A stretch of DNA of 64,000 nucleotides. Source: Piper betle. Taxonomy: Eukaryota; Streptophyta; Magnoliopsida; Piperales; Piperaceae. The first letter of the stretch is position 1, and every line of letters starts with the position of its first letter. The translations under genes were made by a program, and so were the position numbers. The notes beneath the pieces were generated by a model. That model worked only from the letters and a program-made list of their open reading frames with translations, was not told the DNA's origin and searched no databases. Shown here piece by piece: positions 47,950-60,553 of the stretch. Where the stretch lies: the NCBI GenBank assembly GCA_033002965.1, contig JAURVB010003045.1, positions 62,001-126,000 on the forward strand. Direction: 5' to 3'.

Positions 47950-48150
47950 TGTTGATATCAGAACCTATTTCTTGGACTATTAAAATGGCTAACCTTTGAA
48001 ATTCATTGGGTATGTGTGCATAATGTAGATATGATGTACTATGGTATGTCTTGTGTTCTGGTATACTCACCAATTCACAACCTAGTCACCAACTTCATCT
48101 TTCGTTATGTCCTCTTATTTACTCTGTACGTGATTTGTGTTGTCTAGTTC
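47950..48150 (+). mobile_element. Primer-binding site and 5' leader of the gypsy element after LTR-C
   Basis: TTGATATCAGAAC (47952-47964) is a decayed TGGTATCAGAGC tRNA-Met primer site. About 180 bp of leader match the one after LTR-A (11672-11850). Gag and protease are absent: the next sequence is RNase H on the opposite strand. Confidence 0.72.
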
Positions 48151-48153
48151 AGA

Positions 48154-48480
48154 TCAACAATTCTTCCTGTGAGTGTCAGTCAAGCTGGTAAGACGTCCAC
48201 TCAAAGGTAGACCTCCGCTATGGCACAGTGTTGCCTTATGATTGGCTAAGAGATGCAAGGACACTCCATATAGGCAATGCCTCCAAATGCGTAAGGCAAG
48301 CATCACTGTTGTAAGCTCCAAATCGTGTGTCAGATAGTTCTGCATATAAATTTTCAGGTGTTGGCATGTGTATGTAGTCACTCTACCCCTTTACATCAAT
48401 ACACAATCAAGTCCAATGCAAGATGCATCACTTTATGCGTCAAAATCATCATGGCCATCTTGTAAGCTCAACACTCACGC
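48154..48480 (-). pseudogene. Gypsy RNase H, inverted segment (left part)
   Basis: The minus strand reads SDASCIGLDCVLM, a stop, then TTYTCQHLKIYMQNYLTHDL and ELTTVMLALRIWRHCLYG. This is the Ty3/gypsy RNase H start (normally DASxxGLGCVLMQxGKVxAYASRQLK...NYPTHDLELAAVVFAL). It continues the reverse transcriptase at 51333-51690 once the solo LTR at 48481-51327 is removed. It points opposite to the rest of pol (51668-53290). Confidence 0.85.
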
Positions 48481-51327
48481 TATAACACCCCGTTTCGGCC
48501 CACCCGTGAACCGACCCGGAAATGTCACCGGCGACCGAACCGTTCGTTAATCTACTAGATTCGGTTAAGCCTACCAGGATCTACTCTCGGCGTCTCAAGA
48601 TGAAGATGCAAAGATGAAATGCATAAATGAGAATGATTAGGTTCTAACGCGGTCCTACATGCATGCTGTGATGTACAAGCAAAAACAAGACAAAATAATA
48701 AATGAGAAACCAAAAGAAAATATATAATATTTTATGAAAATATGATCACACATAATAATCGACCATGACATTAAATCATTATCTCATTCATTTTTACCCG
48801 AGCCGAGTCTGAACTCCAAGGCTCCCTACTCATTCATATTTATCAGTTCGTTTCATAACAAGTAATTCATCAAGACAAAAACATTGTAATAATCATCCAC
48901 ACAGCATTAAACAACCATCATTATACATTACGCGCGGCAGGTACATGTGTGCGCGGTTCCGTGCTGCTCCTCCGCAGTCCCGACAGCTTTCATCGCTCGC
49001 ATTCCTCACCTACATATATATAGAAAAACCGTCAGTAACGAGTGTTACCGGCCCGGAAAATAACTAATATCAATCTGGCACAGGAGAGCAAACTCTCCTA
49101 TTGAATCAAAACCATATACTTCCTCAAGAACTCTCATCAGGGCACATACGGGAGCCGTCGTCGTCGGGCCGTCGCCCTCGGGTCGACAGCGTCCCCCTAT
49201 CTTTCTCATTCTCATACCTTGGCCATTCCTCTATCGTTTCTCGCATCAAATTTCATTCCTTACCGCCCTCTGCACCTTCCATATTACTCCTGGCCTTGAG
49301 CACAAAGGCCGAGCACTCTCAGGCAGTCGCCTTCAGTACCCTTTGAAACCACAAGTCTAGACATGCGCTGCATTGCAGTACCCGTGAACCTCCACACTTC
49401 TCCGGGTTTGAGGAACTCAAAGGTGGAGTTGTCCGGATCCTTCGGGAACGAAGTGGGTTCTCCCCAGCTTCAGAGCCCGCTCTTCCGGGCACACGCCCTA
49501 TCTGAAGACGTGGCCGCAAGTAACCCTCATTCCATCTCTCACCGAAAACACGAAAACTATATATATATAGGCCTGGGTTGGGATTTATACAATAGGCCCG
49601 AAGGCATCGTGAGCTGGATCTGAAGTTCGAAAACAAACTCGAGGGATCTCATCCTCGAGGGTTATTAATCCGAAAAAGGACTGTTGGCTAAATGGCCCGA
49701 GTTAAGTGGGATCCGATAAAACGCCACTTAACTCGTCCTGCACATGATAAATCAAATAAACAATAGAGTAGCATAAAACAGAGAACGAGTCCTAAACGGA
49801 CCTGGTAGAAGCTCCAAACGGGTCCACGCGCCTAGGCGGCGAGCTCCTACACCGTACCTACACAATCAAGCTAAAAACTAACGCCCGCATGATGAATCAC
49901 ATATCCTATACCATGCACGCACAATCAACACAATCACACATCAACCGTCACACATCAACCTATATCAATTCTAACAAGTCTACTTAGGTTAGTTTACATT
50001 AGATCATGATTATTACTTAATAACCCTAATTAGTTTCATAACTTCTATTTTTAACACCACACAATTCCACAAATTTCATATTTTATTCTAAATCAAATCC
50101 ACATTTATATAAGTAATTACAATGCACAATTCATCAATCATAGCATGCAAATTCTAATAATCAATACTTTCAATTAATTAAGTTAAAATAAATTATACCT
50201 CGCGTCGTCGAAAATCGGCGACGGCTAGGGTTTCCGTTTCGCGGCTCGAAACTCGAATTCGGCACCTAGCGGCGTCCGAAGTCCGATCAGATTGGACCGG
50301 GTGCGTTCGGCGGATGATCCGACGGACTTCCCTCGAATCCAATTTTCCGGCGGTTCCGGCGAGTATCGGCGGTTTTCCGGCGGATTCCGACGGTTTTCCG
50401 GCGACGATTCGGGACGGGGCAATCAAGGGGTCTATCGGCACCAGCTCGACGAGCTTGGTCCGATGGCGGTGTCAAACAGAGCAACCGAGGCCGCGATGGC
50501 CGTCGGCGGCGACGTTGAAAACGGGCGGCGGCGGCGGCGTTCTCCAATCGGGGCTCCGGCCGGCCTCGACGGCGGTCGGGGTGGTGGGGGAAATGTCGGC
50601 GACGGCGAGGGGGTGGTCGTCGGCGTCACAGCGGCGGCGGAGCGGCCCGGACGGCGGCGAAATCAGGCCCGGAGTGGCGACGGCCGAAGCGGCTTCGCGG
50701 GGCGATTCCGGCGTCGTGGCGGCGCGACGGTGGCCGGAGTTGGTCGGGGCGGCACGGCGACTTCACGGCGGGGCGGGGCGGCGTCGATTGGCGGCAGCAC
50801 GGCGTCGGCAGCGGCGGCGGCGGCGACCACAAGGGGCGGCGAGGGTTTGGGTGGAAGAAGGGTCGGGGAAGATGAAGTGATGCTCCAGTGGCAGTTTCGT
50901 AAATAAGTATTGACTCGATTCCTACTCGAGTCAAAATAATAACTAGTTCGTAATAAATTCTAAAAAAATCTAGAAAAATATGGAAAAATTCTATAAAATA
51001 AAACAAACACAATAACATCCAAATGACATGCTCTATAACTAATAACCCACCCGGATATCGTCAAACGCGTCCTAATTCGTTATTCGGCCTAAAAAATATT
51101 CTACGATCAAATAAAAATAACAATCAATACTGCATACCTCCATATACTTGATAACCCATTTTTTTCATCATCTTTCAGGCGTTATCATCATACACTTGAG
51201 CATACATGACCCGCATTGCTCATAACTCACAGCTGGCCTCAACCCAGCTCGCGGTCCATGAAGCTGACTCGACTCGAACCGACTGGTTCACTCCCGTAAA
51301 ACTCTGACTCGAGTCACGGGTTTTACA
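48481..51327 (-). mobile_element. Solo LTR (family S) with perfect target duplication
   Basis: A 2847-bp insertion in the inverted RNase H segment is flanked by CACGC on both sides (48476-48480 and 51328-51332). Plus-strand ends are TATAACACCCC and GGGTTTTACA. By comparison with family R and usual LTR ends, the true orientation is probably minus (TGTAAAACCCG...GGGTGTTATA). A CpG-rich core at about 50200-50900 gives overlapping open frames of up to 204 codons on both strands, made of Gly, Arg and Ala; no domain is recognisable, and they reflect base composition. Another GC-richer patch is at 49100-49560. The perfect flanks and intact CpGs suggest a recent insertion. Confidence 0.88.
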
Positions 51328-51332
51328 CACGC

Positions 51333-51690
51333 AGTGGTGATTCTCTCCTTCAGAGTTCAAAAATTTTGCTCACATACATTCGTCCACGCAAAGTGCTCCT
51401 CCTTACTAGTCAGTCAGGCGAGAGGGGCTACCAAAGAAAAGAAACCTTATATGAACCACCTATAGTATCCGACCAATCCTAAAAACTTCGGATATCCATG
51501 GCTAAGGTAAGTCGCTCCCATCTCAAAAGTGCCTCGACCTTGGCTATATCCACTACAAATCTAGCCGCTGATACGACATGTCCTAGAAATATCACCTTGA
51601 ATAGCCAAAACTCACACTTAGAGAGCTTCGCATACATGTGGTGCTCCCGTTGCTTCTGCAAAGCTATCCTCAAGTACATCTTCACAAAGA
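51333..51690 (-). pseudogene. Gypsy reverse transcriptase C-terminal part, inverted segment
   Basis: The minus strand has LRIALQKQREHHMYAKLSKC, then EFWLFKVIFLGHVVSA and a degenerate KVEALLRWERLTLAMDIRSF, the end of the Ty3/gypsy reverse transcriptase (thumb). Decayed connection sequence then leads to the RNase H at 48480 once the solo LTR is removed. The catalytic YxDD part is not present. Confidence 0.87.
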
Positions 51691-53290
51691 GGAATCTAAA
51701 TAGGTGCTAGAGGAGATGGCTCAAGTTCCTTGCTGAGTATGATATGAACGTTGCGTACCATTTGGGTAAGGAAAATGTGGTAGTAGATGCCTTGAGTAGG
51801 AGGCCAGTTGTTTGCAGAGTGATGTTGTCAGCTATGGGCATTCAATATGAAGACTAGAGGGAGGATGTAGCATACTGACACCTTGTGGTAGTGTTGGTGA
51901 GGCTAGCTATTAGTCCAACCATAGGAGGCCATATTAGTCAGATGAGGAGCTACCCAACTAGTGGTTTTTCCCAAGGTACTTATTCCAATTTAATCAGAGA
52001 TACAGATGGCTTATACCGGATGTGAAGATGGTTGTATGTACCAAATTTGCCAACACATCCATGATTGTGTGAGGACTTCCTTCATGAATCCCACTATTTT
52101 AAGTTTGTGGTGTATCCTGGCTTAATGAATATGTATCACGACTTGTGCCAATCTTATTAGTGTCCAGAGCTAAAGAAAGATATTCTAGACACCACGTTGA
52201 GATGTCTTGTATATCAGCAGGTCAAGATCAAGTACCATAGGCCAATAGAACTATTGTAGTTGTTAACGCTACCTGAGTGAAAGTATGATTGCATCACGTG
52301 CAATTTTATCATGCATCTAGCCCCTTCCGATTGTGAGATGGATGCTGTATGGGTTATTGTAAATTGGTTGACAAAATCAGTGCACTTTATTCCAATTTAT
52401 ACAACCTATTCGGTATCGACATTAGCCAGATTGTACAGGGACAAGATTTCAAGACTCCATAAAGTTCCCCTATTAGATAGGGACCTTAAATTTACCTCTT
52501 CCTTCTAGAGATTTTTAGAGAAAACTTGGTACGAAGACCAAATTCACTACAGCCTATCACCCACAGATCAATGGCAAGTCTAAGAGGGCAATTCAAATCT
52601 CAAAGGACTTGCTTCAGTTGCGCATGATCGACTTTAACGGAACTTGGAAGGAGCACTTGCCTTTGGTGGAGTTTCCGTATAGAACAACTATTAGACCAAT
52701 ATCTGTATGGAACCATATGGGTTTTTGTATGATAGACCATATAGATCGCTGACGAATTTGCTAGAGGGTGGTGAGCAGTTGATAGTGGGCCTAGAGTTGT
52801 TTTAGGGCTCCCAATGAATGGTTAAGTTGATACGACATAGGCTATTGGCAGCTGAAGATAGACAAAAAGCATATGCAGACCAAAGGTGTGGGACGTTAGC
52901 TTTGCCCCCCAAGTATCTTGCCTTCGTGAAAGTCTCTTCGACAAAAGGAGGGGTCAGATTTTGGAAATAGGACAAGCTGAGTCTAAGATATATTAGCCCA
53001 TTCAATGTGCTCAGATGAATCAGTGAGGTCTAGTGAGCTTGCGCTACCACCCAATAGTTCAACTGTGCATCTGGCATTTCATGTTTCTATGTTGAAGAAA
53101 TACGTACCGGATGGATCACATAAACTACACCATGATGAGCTTGATGTACCACCCAACCTATCCTACAAGGAGGAGGCTGTACAGATTCTCGATCGATCTA
53201 CGAAGACTCGTAGGAAGGAGGTGCCTCGTGTGAAGGTACTATGGTCAGGAGAGTGAGTAGAGGAGTCCACATAGGACCGTGAGGACAAGA
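51668..53290 (+). pseudogene. Gypsy RNase H end, integrase and C-terminal (chromovirus) region
   Basis: The plus strand starts at LKYIFTKRNLN and RRWLKFLAEYDMNVAYHLGK, then ENVVVDALSRR, which is the RNase H end. Integrase pieces follow: DAVWVIVNWLTKSVHFIPIY, LARLYRDKISRLHKVPLLDR (second Asp region) and PTDQWQV. The tail has STKGGVRFWK, ALPPNSSTVHLAFHVSMLKK and VQILDRSTKTRRKEVPRVKV, and a ruined segment after VLWSGE where chromoviruses carry a chromodomain-like end. Many stops and frameshifts are present. It reads in the same direction as LTR-C and LTR-D and is their interior. The domain wording fits the Tekay/Del chromoviruses. Confidence 0.85.
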
Positions 53291-53556
53291 TGCGGTGATG
53301 TTTTTCAAGACTCTTCCCTATAGAGGATGACGATATGAGGTATTAGCACGCTAACCTTGCTTCGTTTGGTTGTGTGCTATTGTATGTTACTCACTATGGT
53401 GTTTTGCTGCGTGTGTTTGATGGTTATTGTGTCAGTTCTGCCTTGACCCATATTGGGTTGTTAGGTCCGACCTTTCTTGCCAAGGTATGTGTATGTGTAT
53501 GGTATGATATGTGTGTATCCCATCCTAGCCTACTTCGGTGTTCTATGCACTTGTTT

Positions 53557-56500
53557 TGACACCCCAGCTTTTATTTTTAGCTTGATAGTCTTGAGTTTAG
53601 TTGGGCATTAGGACCAAGTCCCTCATGAGTCTTGATTGCTTTGCCGTATGTTTGGAACATTGTTGGTCAATCCTAGCCCTTGTTAGATCAGCGACGTGAT
53701 TCCAAGGTTGCCCATCCCAAAGTGTTTGCAATTTGTGCTTAGAAAATAGGCTTTGTGCCCTCTCGATGCCTTTTTGCTCAACCTTTTAGGATTTCCTAGT
53801 TTAAATTTAGACACAAAGGCACTCAGCTAGTGCCCTAGTGCCCGAACTTAAATTTCCCTCTTTTTACCCTGGACGCAAAGGTAATGGGCCAGTGCCCATG
53901 TGCCCCCTGTCACATGACCCACTTTTCTGTGTGGTTTTGTTTACGTAGCCACTTGTGTGCTTGGCTTGTTCGGCTAGCCATGGTCTGGTTTCATAGAGGC
54001 CATTACATAGGCAGCAGGGCAATGCCTTTGTGCTATAACTAGAAATTTGGCTGTAAATACCCATGATTCCACTCTTTGGTTGCTCTCCTCTGACCTTCCT
54101 CCCATCTCCTCCCCTTCCCACTTTTTCCACCCTCTCCTTGACCTTATCCAAACCCTTTTTGATCCCTCTAAACGCCTAGGAGTGGCATGTTTTGGGTTAG
54201 GAAGGACCGAAAGACCTCCTCTAAGCCCCTTGTGAGGTGTAGGTCTCACCTTTCTCTTCATCTCCAACTTTTGTGTAGCTATTTTGCTTCTATGTTCCTT
54301 TGTTTGCATTTATCTTCAAGTGTTTCCATGTAGACCTCTATGTTAGTGGCATGTAAGACTTGTTTTCATTACACTTTCTCATTTATAAAAATAGTTATAC
54401 TTTTTGCACTTAGATGTATATGGCATTATGCACTATTCTGGTAGATATGTGATATATCATGTTGTAGATATCCATGTCGCATGATTCTTGTTGCATTTTG
54501 TTCATTACTAATATATCTACATGTTTTAATAGAATTTTTTATATGTTTATTCTTGCATCAGCATGTATGGTTGAAAAAATTGGTAGAAGGTGCCAACTTT
54601 AATATTTCCCATGACATAACAGATATTTTCACCAATTTTTACTCCCTGTTGTGGGGCTCATTTTGCTACAATGGTTTGCATGAATATAGGGTGGTATGTT
54701 AATTAACTCATGCTAAATTACTAAGCTAAATAAACGTCATCAAGTCCTTGAAATTAACCTCAAAAAGAGACTAGTTCTTGTTGTGTGGTTGTTGTGCTTA
54801 GCCATGCTTTGTGATTGCACTCCTTATTGAGCATGTTATGAGATTTTATAAAATTTTAAAAAATCACATAAGGAGCTAGTATGTGTCTACTAGTTACGCA
54901 ATTAATTTGGGCTCAATTAAAAATCATTTAGTTAGTTAATTTATTCGGTAGTTTAGAATAGACAAGAATGTAGTGTGAAACTCTAATTCCTCAGCTCTAA
55001 TTGTAAATACCATACCTTGATTGTTTAGAGGTATACTTGTCCCATATTTTCCCCATACCTTAGGTTGTATTCCTATTCAATCACCTTAGAATTTAGTGGT
55101 TCTAGATTGGGTAGATTGTCTAGTAGAAATTCCCCAATTCGTGTAGATCCAATCAAGTCCAAAAATGTCCATACCAACGCCTTCCACTTCCAAAGTTCTT
55201 TAGATTAAGATACTTACACTATTGGTCTGAATTTGGGTCTGATTATAGACCAAGGTGTTGGCCATCTCCCCTACTTTAACCAAGACCATTTGGAGTCTCC
55301 AATCCTATGAACGAACCTTAAGAAAATTGGCGTGTGCCTAGGAACATTGTTCCCAGCACTTTAGCTGTGCTTTCGTGGTTCTTGTTCAAAGTGTTGGACT
55401 ATGGACTAGCCAATGAAGATTTTTATGCATGATCCTTATGATGTCAGTGCCCATTGTTTCAAATCTCAGGCTATTTGGACATTGTTTGGCCCATAGGAAA
55501 GTCATTCAGTTAAATCCATTCAATTAATTAGGGTTAAACCATAAGTGTGTGAATCCATCAAGCGAAACCCTAAAACCTTATTAAGCTACCTAATGAGGCT
55601 TAACATGAAATTAATTAAGATAATAAAGTTAATCAAGCCTCTCAACTTTAAGCATATGTGAGCTCATACCTTGTTTTGTGTGCCAATGTGGCCCTAGTAT
55701 GATTTGGGTTTCATCTCTTTCTTAGAGTATGCGAGTTGAGCTCACAGAGTGAGGGCTAAGAGTTCCACTCATCCAAGTCTATAGAATTCTTCTACTTTGG
55801 CATTTTATTAGATCTCTCTCATGTCGAGCCATTTTGTCGAGTTTTTCGCAAAATAATGAGACTTCAAGGATAATATCCTTTGATAGTTTTAGAAAGCTAA
55901 ACTCCAAAAATCTTCTAATACAAATCCCTACTTAAGCCTATTATATAAGTATACGAGGGTTTACAGTTTTACGATCATAAGAGAAATGTATGAAGAACTA
56001 AGAATTACACTAGTACTCCTTTACACCCTAAAATAGTGCAATGTACGAGGGAATTACGTGACACAACACATTTTCGGAATTTGTGTCACTAACTTAACAA
56101 TGATGAGTGATATATGGAGGATGTCAGGGAGTAAGTGTTGTGTATAAGTATGTTTTCGTGCTCGTTTTATATGAAATATCCTTGTTTGCTGATGCTTTTT
56201 TAAAATTTTTATGGATTTTTGTGGCTAACAAAGTACCCAAATGTCAGTCATGAATTATCATTAGTTATTTGTTGTTTAAGTACTAACGTGTTTCCCTATA
56301 TCGATGTAGGTGAGGCCACATGGCTTTGGCTAGTTTATGTGCTCGAATCATAGGCTCATTGCAGTGGCGGGAGTCCTTGATGTCTTATGTGTTATGTACT
56401 CAGATTTGTTATGGATTGTATTATTTTGTGGGCATGTGCCTTAAATTTCTATAAGAATATGTATGATTTTGGAGTTGCATTTATGTGATGTTGGATTGCC

Positions 56501-57211
56501 TACGTGTATTGTTATTATTATCTTATCATTACTGTCGTGCAGGGTAATAACTTTGAGGTAAAAGCTAACTATCTTTTAGTAGATGCGAATAAACCTCAAA
56601 GACCTAGAACATGTAGTGGAGAGCTTAAGGTAGGCTAAACTTATTTGGATGCTGCTATGTGTGTGTTGAAGTAATGTGGATAGTGGAGCATATTGGTTCA
56701 TATCCCACGAAGACCGAGTGTTGACGTATGGTGCTATGTGTGATGATGCACGTTAATTGCGGGGTGTGGAATCAGTAACCACAACCCAATGTCTTAAATA
56801 TTACATGCATCATCAGATAATAAGTTACCAACTCAAATACTAGAACTAAGTACAAGAACTAGATCATACAACCGCATTATAAAAATTTTGTTCTCTTAGT
56901 TGCATTGGGTGTTGCCTTTGTACACGTAGAATTGATTATTGGATATGAAAATCTCCATCTTACTTGCAAGAGAGGTGTTAACTCTCTTGTAGTTCAGAGC
57001 ACTCATATCAGGAGCCATAAAGTTAAGATCCTTACTATGATAGTATGATTAGCATACATTATATGAAAATCCTAATGAGGTTCTATCATTAAACTCCTTG
57101 AGGGTTGAGATCCACTTCCATTAAGATGTCCAAATCAGTAATTTAATGAACAACTTCCTAAATTATAATATTACGATTCAGTCAAGGTTCTAACCAAATT
57201 GCGGTGTTACA
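53557..57211 (+). mobile_element. Gypsy LTR-D (3' LTR of the chromovirus remnant)
   Basis: This 3.66-kb LTR starts TGACACCCCAGCTTTT and ends GCGGTGTTACA. It follows the pol end and the 3' leader directly, as a 3' LTR should. It is related to A, B and C but more diverged. It lacks the part of about 1.3 kb corresponding to 9210-10530 of LTR-A (jump at about 56105). No primer site follows, so this is the outer end of the element. Confidence 0.82.
55942..55949 (+). promoter_or_regulatory. TATA box of LTR-D
   Basis: TATATAAG at the place conserved in all four related LTRs. Confidence 0.55.
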
Positions 57212-58042
57212 AAAATAGTCAACTAGTCAATTCAGTTAATTCAGTCAAACCAACTAAAACAAATGACAATCGGTCAAAAGAGTCAAATGATTAGTCAATC
57301 AAATAGCAAATAGTGACCAATCAACGGTTAAATAGTCATAGTTGGTCAACAAATCAAACAATAACATAGTCAATCAAATGGGATGTCAAACTCATAGATG
57401 ATCCATAGTTAATTACCTAAAACAATCAAAAGCGGGAAAATAATCATCTAGTCAAAAACCCTAGACACAGAAAACCTGAGTCTAATATTAGGCAAATAAC
57501 TCAAAATAATCTAAGATAACCTAAACTATTCACAGACTAAGTTCTACGGCAAGCAACAATATGCAGATTATTTATTAAATAGTTGATAAATAAATAATAA
57601 TATACATATTATATATCACAGACAATCAAAAGCCCTCAACACTTCTCAAAATTTAAAATGGTGACTAAACAGTAAAATTGGTACATGTACAAAATTATTA
57701 GTAAATAATAAAAAATAAAATAAAATAACTAGAAAAAAAAAACATATCACAAATATATCAATTCAATGATATGCATGCACATGAGTGGTACACTTCAAAC
57801 CATCCAAAAATGATAAGAAAATATACATCGAACCATCCAGAAATTGTTCACAAACGGCCAAAACAAATTACATTGTACGAAATCTAGGTTGGGTCGGGCA
57901 AATGGGTCGGTCAGCCAATGACTTGTCCGGGTAAACCATTCGATCTGACCCTAGCCCTGACAGTTTGCTGGAGCAAAATTCTGGTATGGAACCATATAGA
58001 TGGCAGCAATGGTTGGAAATGGTCAATCGAAGGATGACCTGT
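57212..58042. other. AT-rich DNA between LTR-D and copia 2
   Basis: No gene is seen. From 57215 to about 57400 the phrase AGTCAA recurs at irregular spacing (a degenerate hexamer-rich stretch). The part at 57880-57980 is less AT-rich, with GGTTGGGTCGGGCAAATGGG. CCTGT at 58038-58042 is the left flank of copia 2. Confidence 0.6.
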
Positions 58043-58535
58043 TGGTTTTAAAATTTAAAATTTAAAAACAAACTTTAAGTTTAACCAAATTGTACAAATG
58101 ATAAAACCATCACCATAAAACCTTATTATTCTTCATATTAAATCGTTAAGAAAATAAAATTTGACAACGTAAATGTACTTGAATCCATAAAAGCAAAATG
58201 ATTCTTCACTCTTTTAGGATTTTGATCTTCCAAATTCAGTACTAGTTCTTCGAGACCAAAGTTTTTGGACAATGGGATGCCAAAAAAAAAAAAAACTACT
58301 TGCGAATTTAGGGCCCATAAACCCCTATTTATAACCTTATTTTTTTATAATTTCAATTCAACCCATCATAAAAGCGAAATTATAAAAATGGTATCTACAC
58401 ATATTATTCCATACTTATATTAATGACACATTAATCTTAACTTTAATATATCAGTTGAATTTAGGTCAACCTTAAATAACAACATATGAATCAATTATAC
58501 ATTCATATATATACATTTATGTCTAAAATCTAACA
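58043..58535 (-). mobile_element. 3' LTR of copia 2
   Basis: A 493-bp LTR begins on the minus strand TGTTAGATTTTAGACATAAA and ends ATTTTAAAACCA. The purine-rich AAGTGAGAGAT directly before it is the polypurine tract. It matches 63587-64000 closely. An A run at 58287-58300 has lengthened relative to the other copy. Confidence 0.88.
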
Positions 58536-58879
58536 ATCTCTCACTTAGGCTATATATACACAAATAATTGCATATAACCTTACATGCTCCAAAATAACAT
58601 ATACTATTATTCCAAAATTAACAATATCATCCATTAATTAATGTTAATACAGGATCAAGGCGATTTTTGTTACATTTATTGTAACTAAACCCATCTATGG
58701 TCATATACATCAACATAATTAAATGACATAGATTAAGTATGGGTGTGTAGCATGAAAATTAGATGTAATTTGATATAAACATACTTATTTTTCAACTGGT
58801 CCAACTTTATGAGATCACTAAAATATAGTGAAGTATAAGCCAAATACAACAATTCAAAAACAAAACAAACTCCCACTAA

Positions 58880-59580
58880 AGTAACATATCATAAAATGAT
58901 ACAACACCCAGATGAGCAACATGCTCATAAAAGACCGTGGGTGGTAAACTTTTAGTAAGCGAATCCATAACCATGGAGTTTGTCCCAATATGCTTTATAG
59001 AAATTTAACCACTCTAATCTATTGCTTTCACAACAAGGAACTTGATCTCTATATGTTTTGATTTAGATGAGCTCCTATTGTTGTTTAAATATAATATTAT
59101 AGACTAATTGTCATATAATAACTTAAGTGGCCTTTCAATATGATCAACAATGTGCAGCCTTGGGACAAAGTTCTACAACCATATTCTATGATTAGATGCC
59201 TCATAGAAAGCTATGAATTCAGTTGTCATGGTGGAAGAAGCTATGAGTGTCTGCTTAGCACTTCTCCAAGAAATAGCTCCTCCAGCAAGTAGATAGACAT
59301 AGCCATAAGTGGATCAATGACTATCTTGACATCTAACAAAATTAGAATCAGAATACCAAATGATCTCAAGTTGATCTGACTTCCAATATGTAAGCATGTA
59401 ATGTTTTGTTCTCTGAAGATACTTTATGACTCTTTTGGCTGCTTTCCAATGATCCAATCCCGGATTACTTAAATATTTGCCCAACATTCCAACAATATAC
59501 GTAATATTTGGACGCATACATACTTGAGCATACATAAGACTTCCCACTACTGAAGCATAGAGAATCTTTTGCATTTCCAC
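58880..59580 (-). pseudogene. Copia 2 RNase H
   Basis: MEMQKILYASVVGSLMYAQV, HWKAAKRVIKYLQRTKHYML and WYSDSNFVRCQDSH are open. After a stop, [40 protein letters not shown] and SKHIEIKFLVVK follow, and the tail ISIKHIGTNSMVMDSLTKSL ends near 58900. The usual Asp residues of the active site are present, but several stops interrupt the frame. Confidence 0.87.
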
Positions 59581-59619
59581 TATGTCATTTTTAAGGCATT
59601 TATTGAGACTGAATTTGTC

Positions 59620-60553
59620 TCATTTAGAAATAGGGGTATCTCTTAGTTTACAACCTTGAATGCCAAATCTCTTAAACACTTTTTCTGTATAGGACTTTTG
59701 TGATAATCCGAGTATACATAGAGAGCGATCCAGATGTATTTCAATTCCTAATACAAAAGACGTATTTCCAAGATCTTTCATTTCAAATTTCTTTAATAAA
59801 AATCTTTTGGTGTCGTGCAAGAAACCTATATCATTGCTGGCAAGCAATATATCATCAACATATAAAACAAGAAAATATACTTACTCCCACTAAACTTATG
59901 GTATATGCAATCATCAATCACATTCATTTCAAAACCAAACGAGAGAATAACTTGATGAAATTTGTGATACCATTGACGAGAAGCCTGCTTAAGTCCATAG
60001 ATGGATTTCTTTAATTTGCAAACCATATTCTTTGAATCTCCCAATAAAAAATTTTCTGGTTGCACCATATAAATTATTTCATCAATGTCACCATTTAGAA
60101 ACATAGTCTTTACATCCATCTGATGTAACTTAAGATCAAAATGTACCACTAATGTCATAATTATTCTGAATGAATTCTTTGATGAAACTGGAGAGAAAGT
60201 CTCATTATAATCAATGTCTTTTTTTGAGTAAAGCCCTTCGCAACAAGACAAGTCTTATATCTTTCTATATCACCTTTCAAATCCTTGTTGGTTTTAAATA
60301 TCCATTTACAACCAATAGGTTTTGCACCTTCAAGTAATGGAACAAGATCCTAAACGTCATTAGCTTTCATGGACTTCATCTCTTCATTCATGGCATCAAT
60401 GCACTTTTGAGAATTACAACTCTTCATGGCCTGATGAAAGTTGATTGGATCATCTTCAATCATTCCAATGTTATCCTCATGTTCTTCGAGAAAGATGATA
60501 TAATCATTTGATATTGCATTTCTCCTTTCTCTAGTGGATCTCCTCAATGGCAT
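59620..60553 (-). pseudogene. Copia 2 reverse transcriptase
   Basis: Upstream linker 60350-60553 has RRSTRERRNAISNDY and the DDPINFHQAMKSCNSQ phrase. Then 59826-60251 has DYNETFSPVSSKNSFRIIMT, HQMDVKTMFLNGD and KKSIYGLKQASRQWYHKF. The frame shifts inside the catalytic YVDD-type motif (about 59850) and continues at 59620-59847 with ILLASNDIGF, then KFEMKDLGNTSFVLGIEIHL. The enzyme is inactive as it stands. Confidence 0.88.

Noticed and set aside
51479..53256. An active gypsy polymerase gene
   Set aside because: The segments are on opposite strands, many stops are present, and the catalytic YxDD region, gag and protease are absent.
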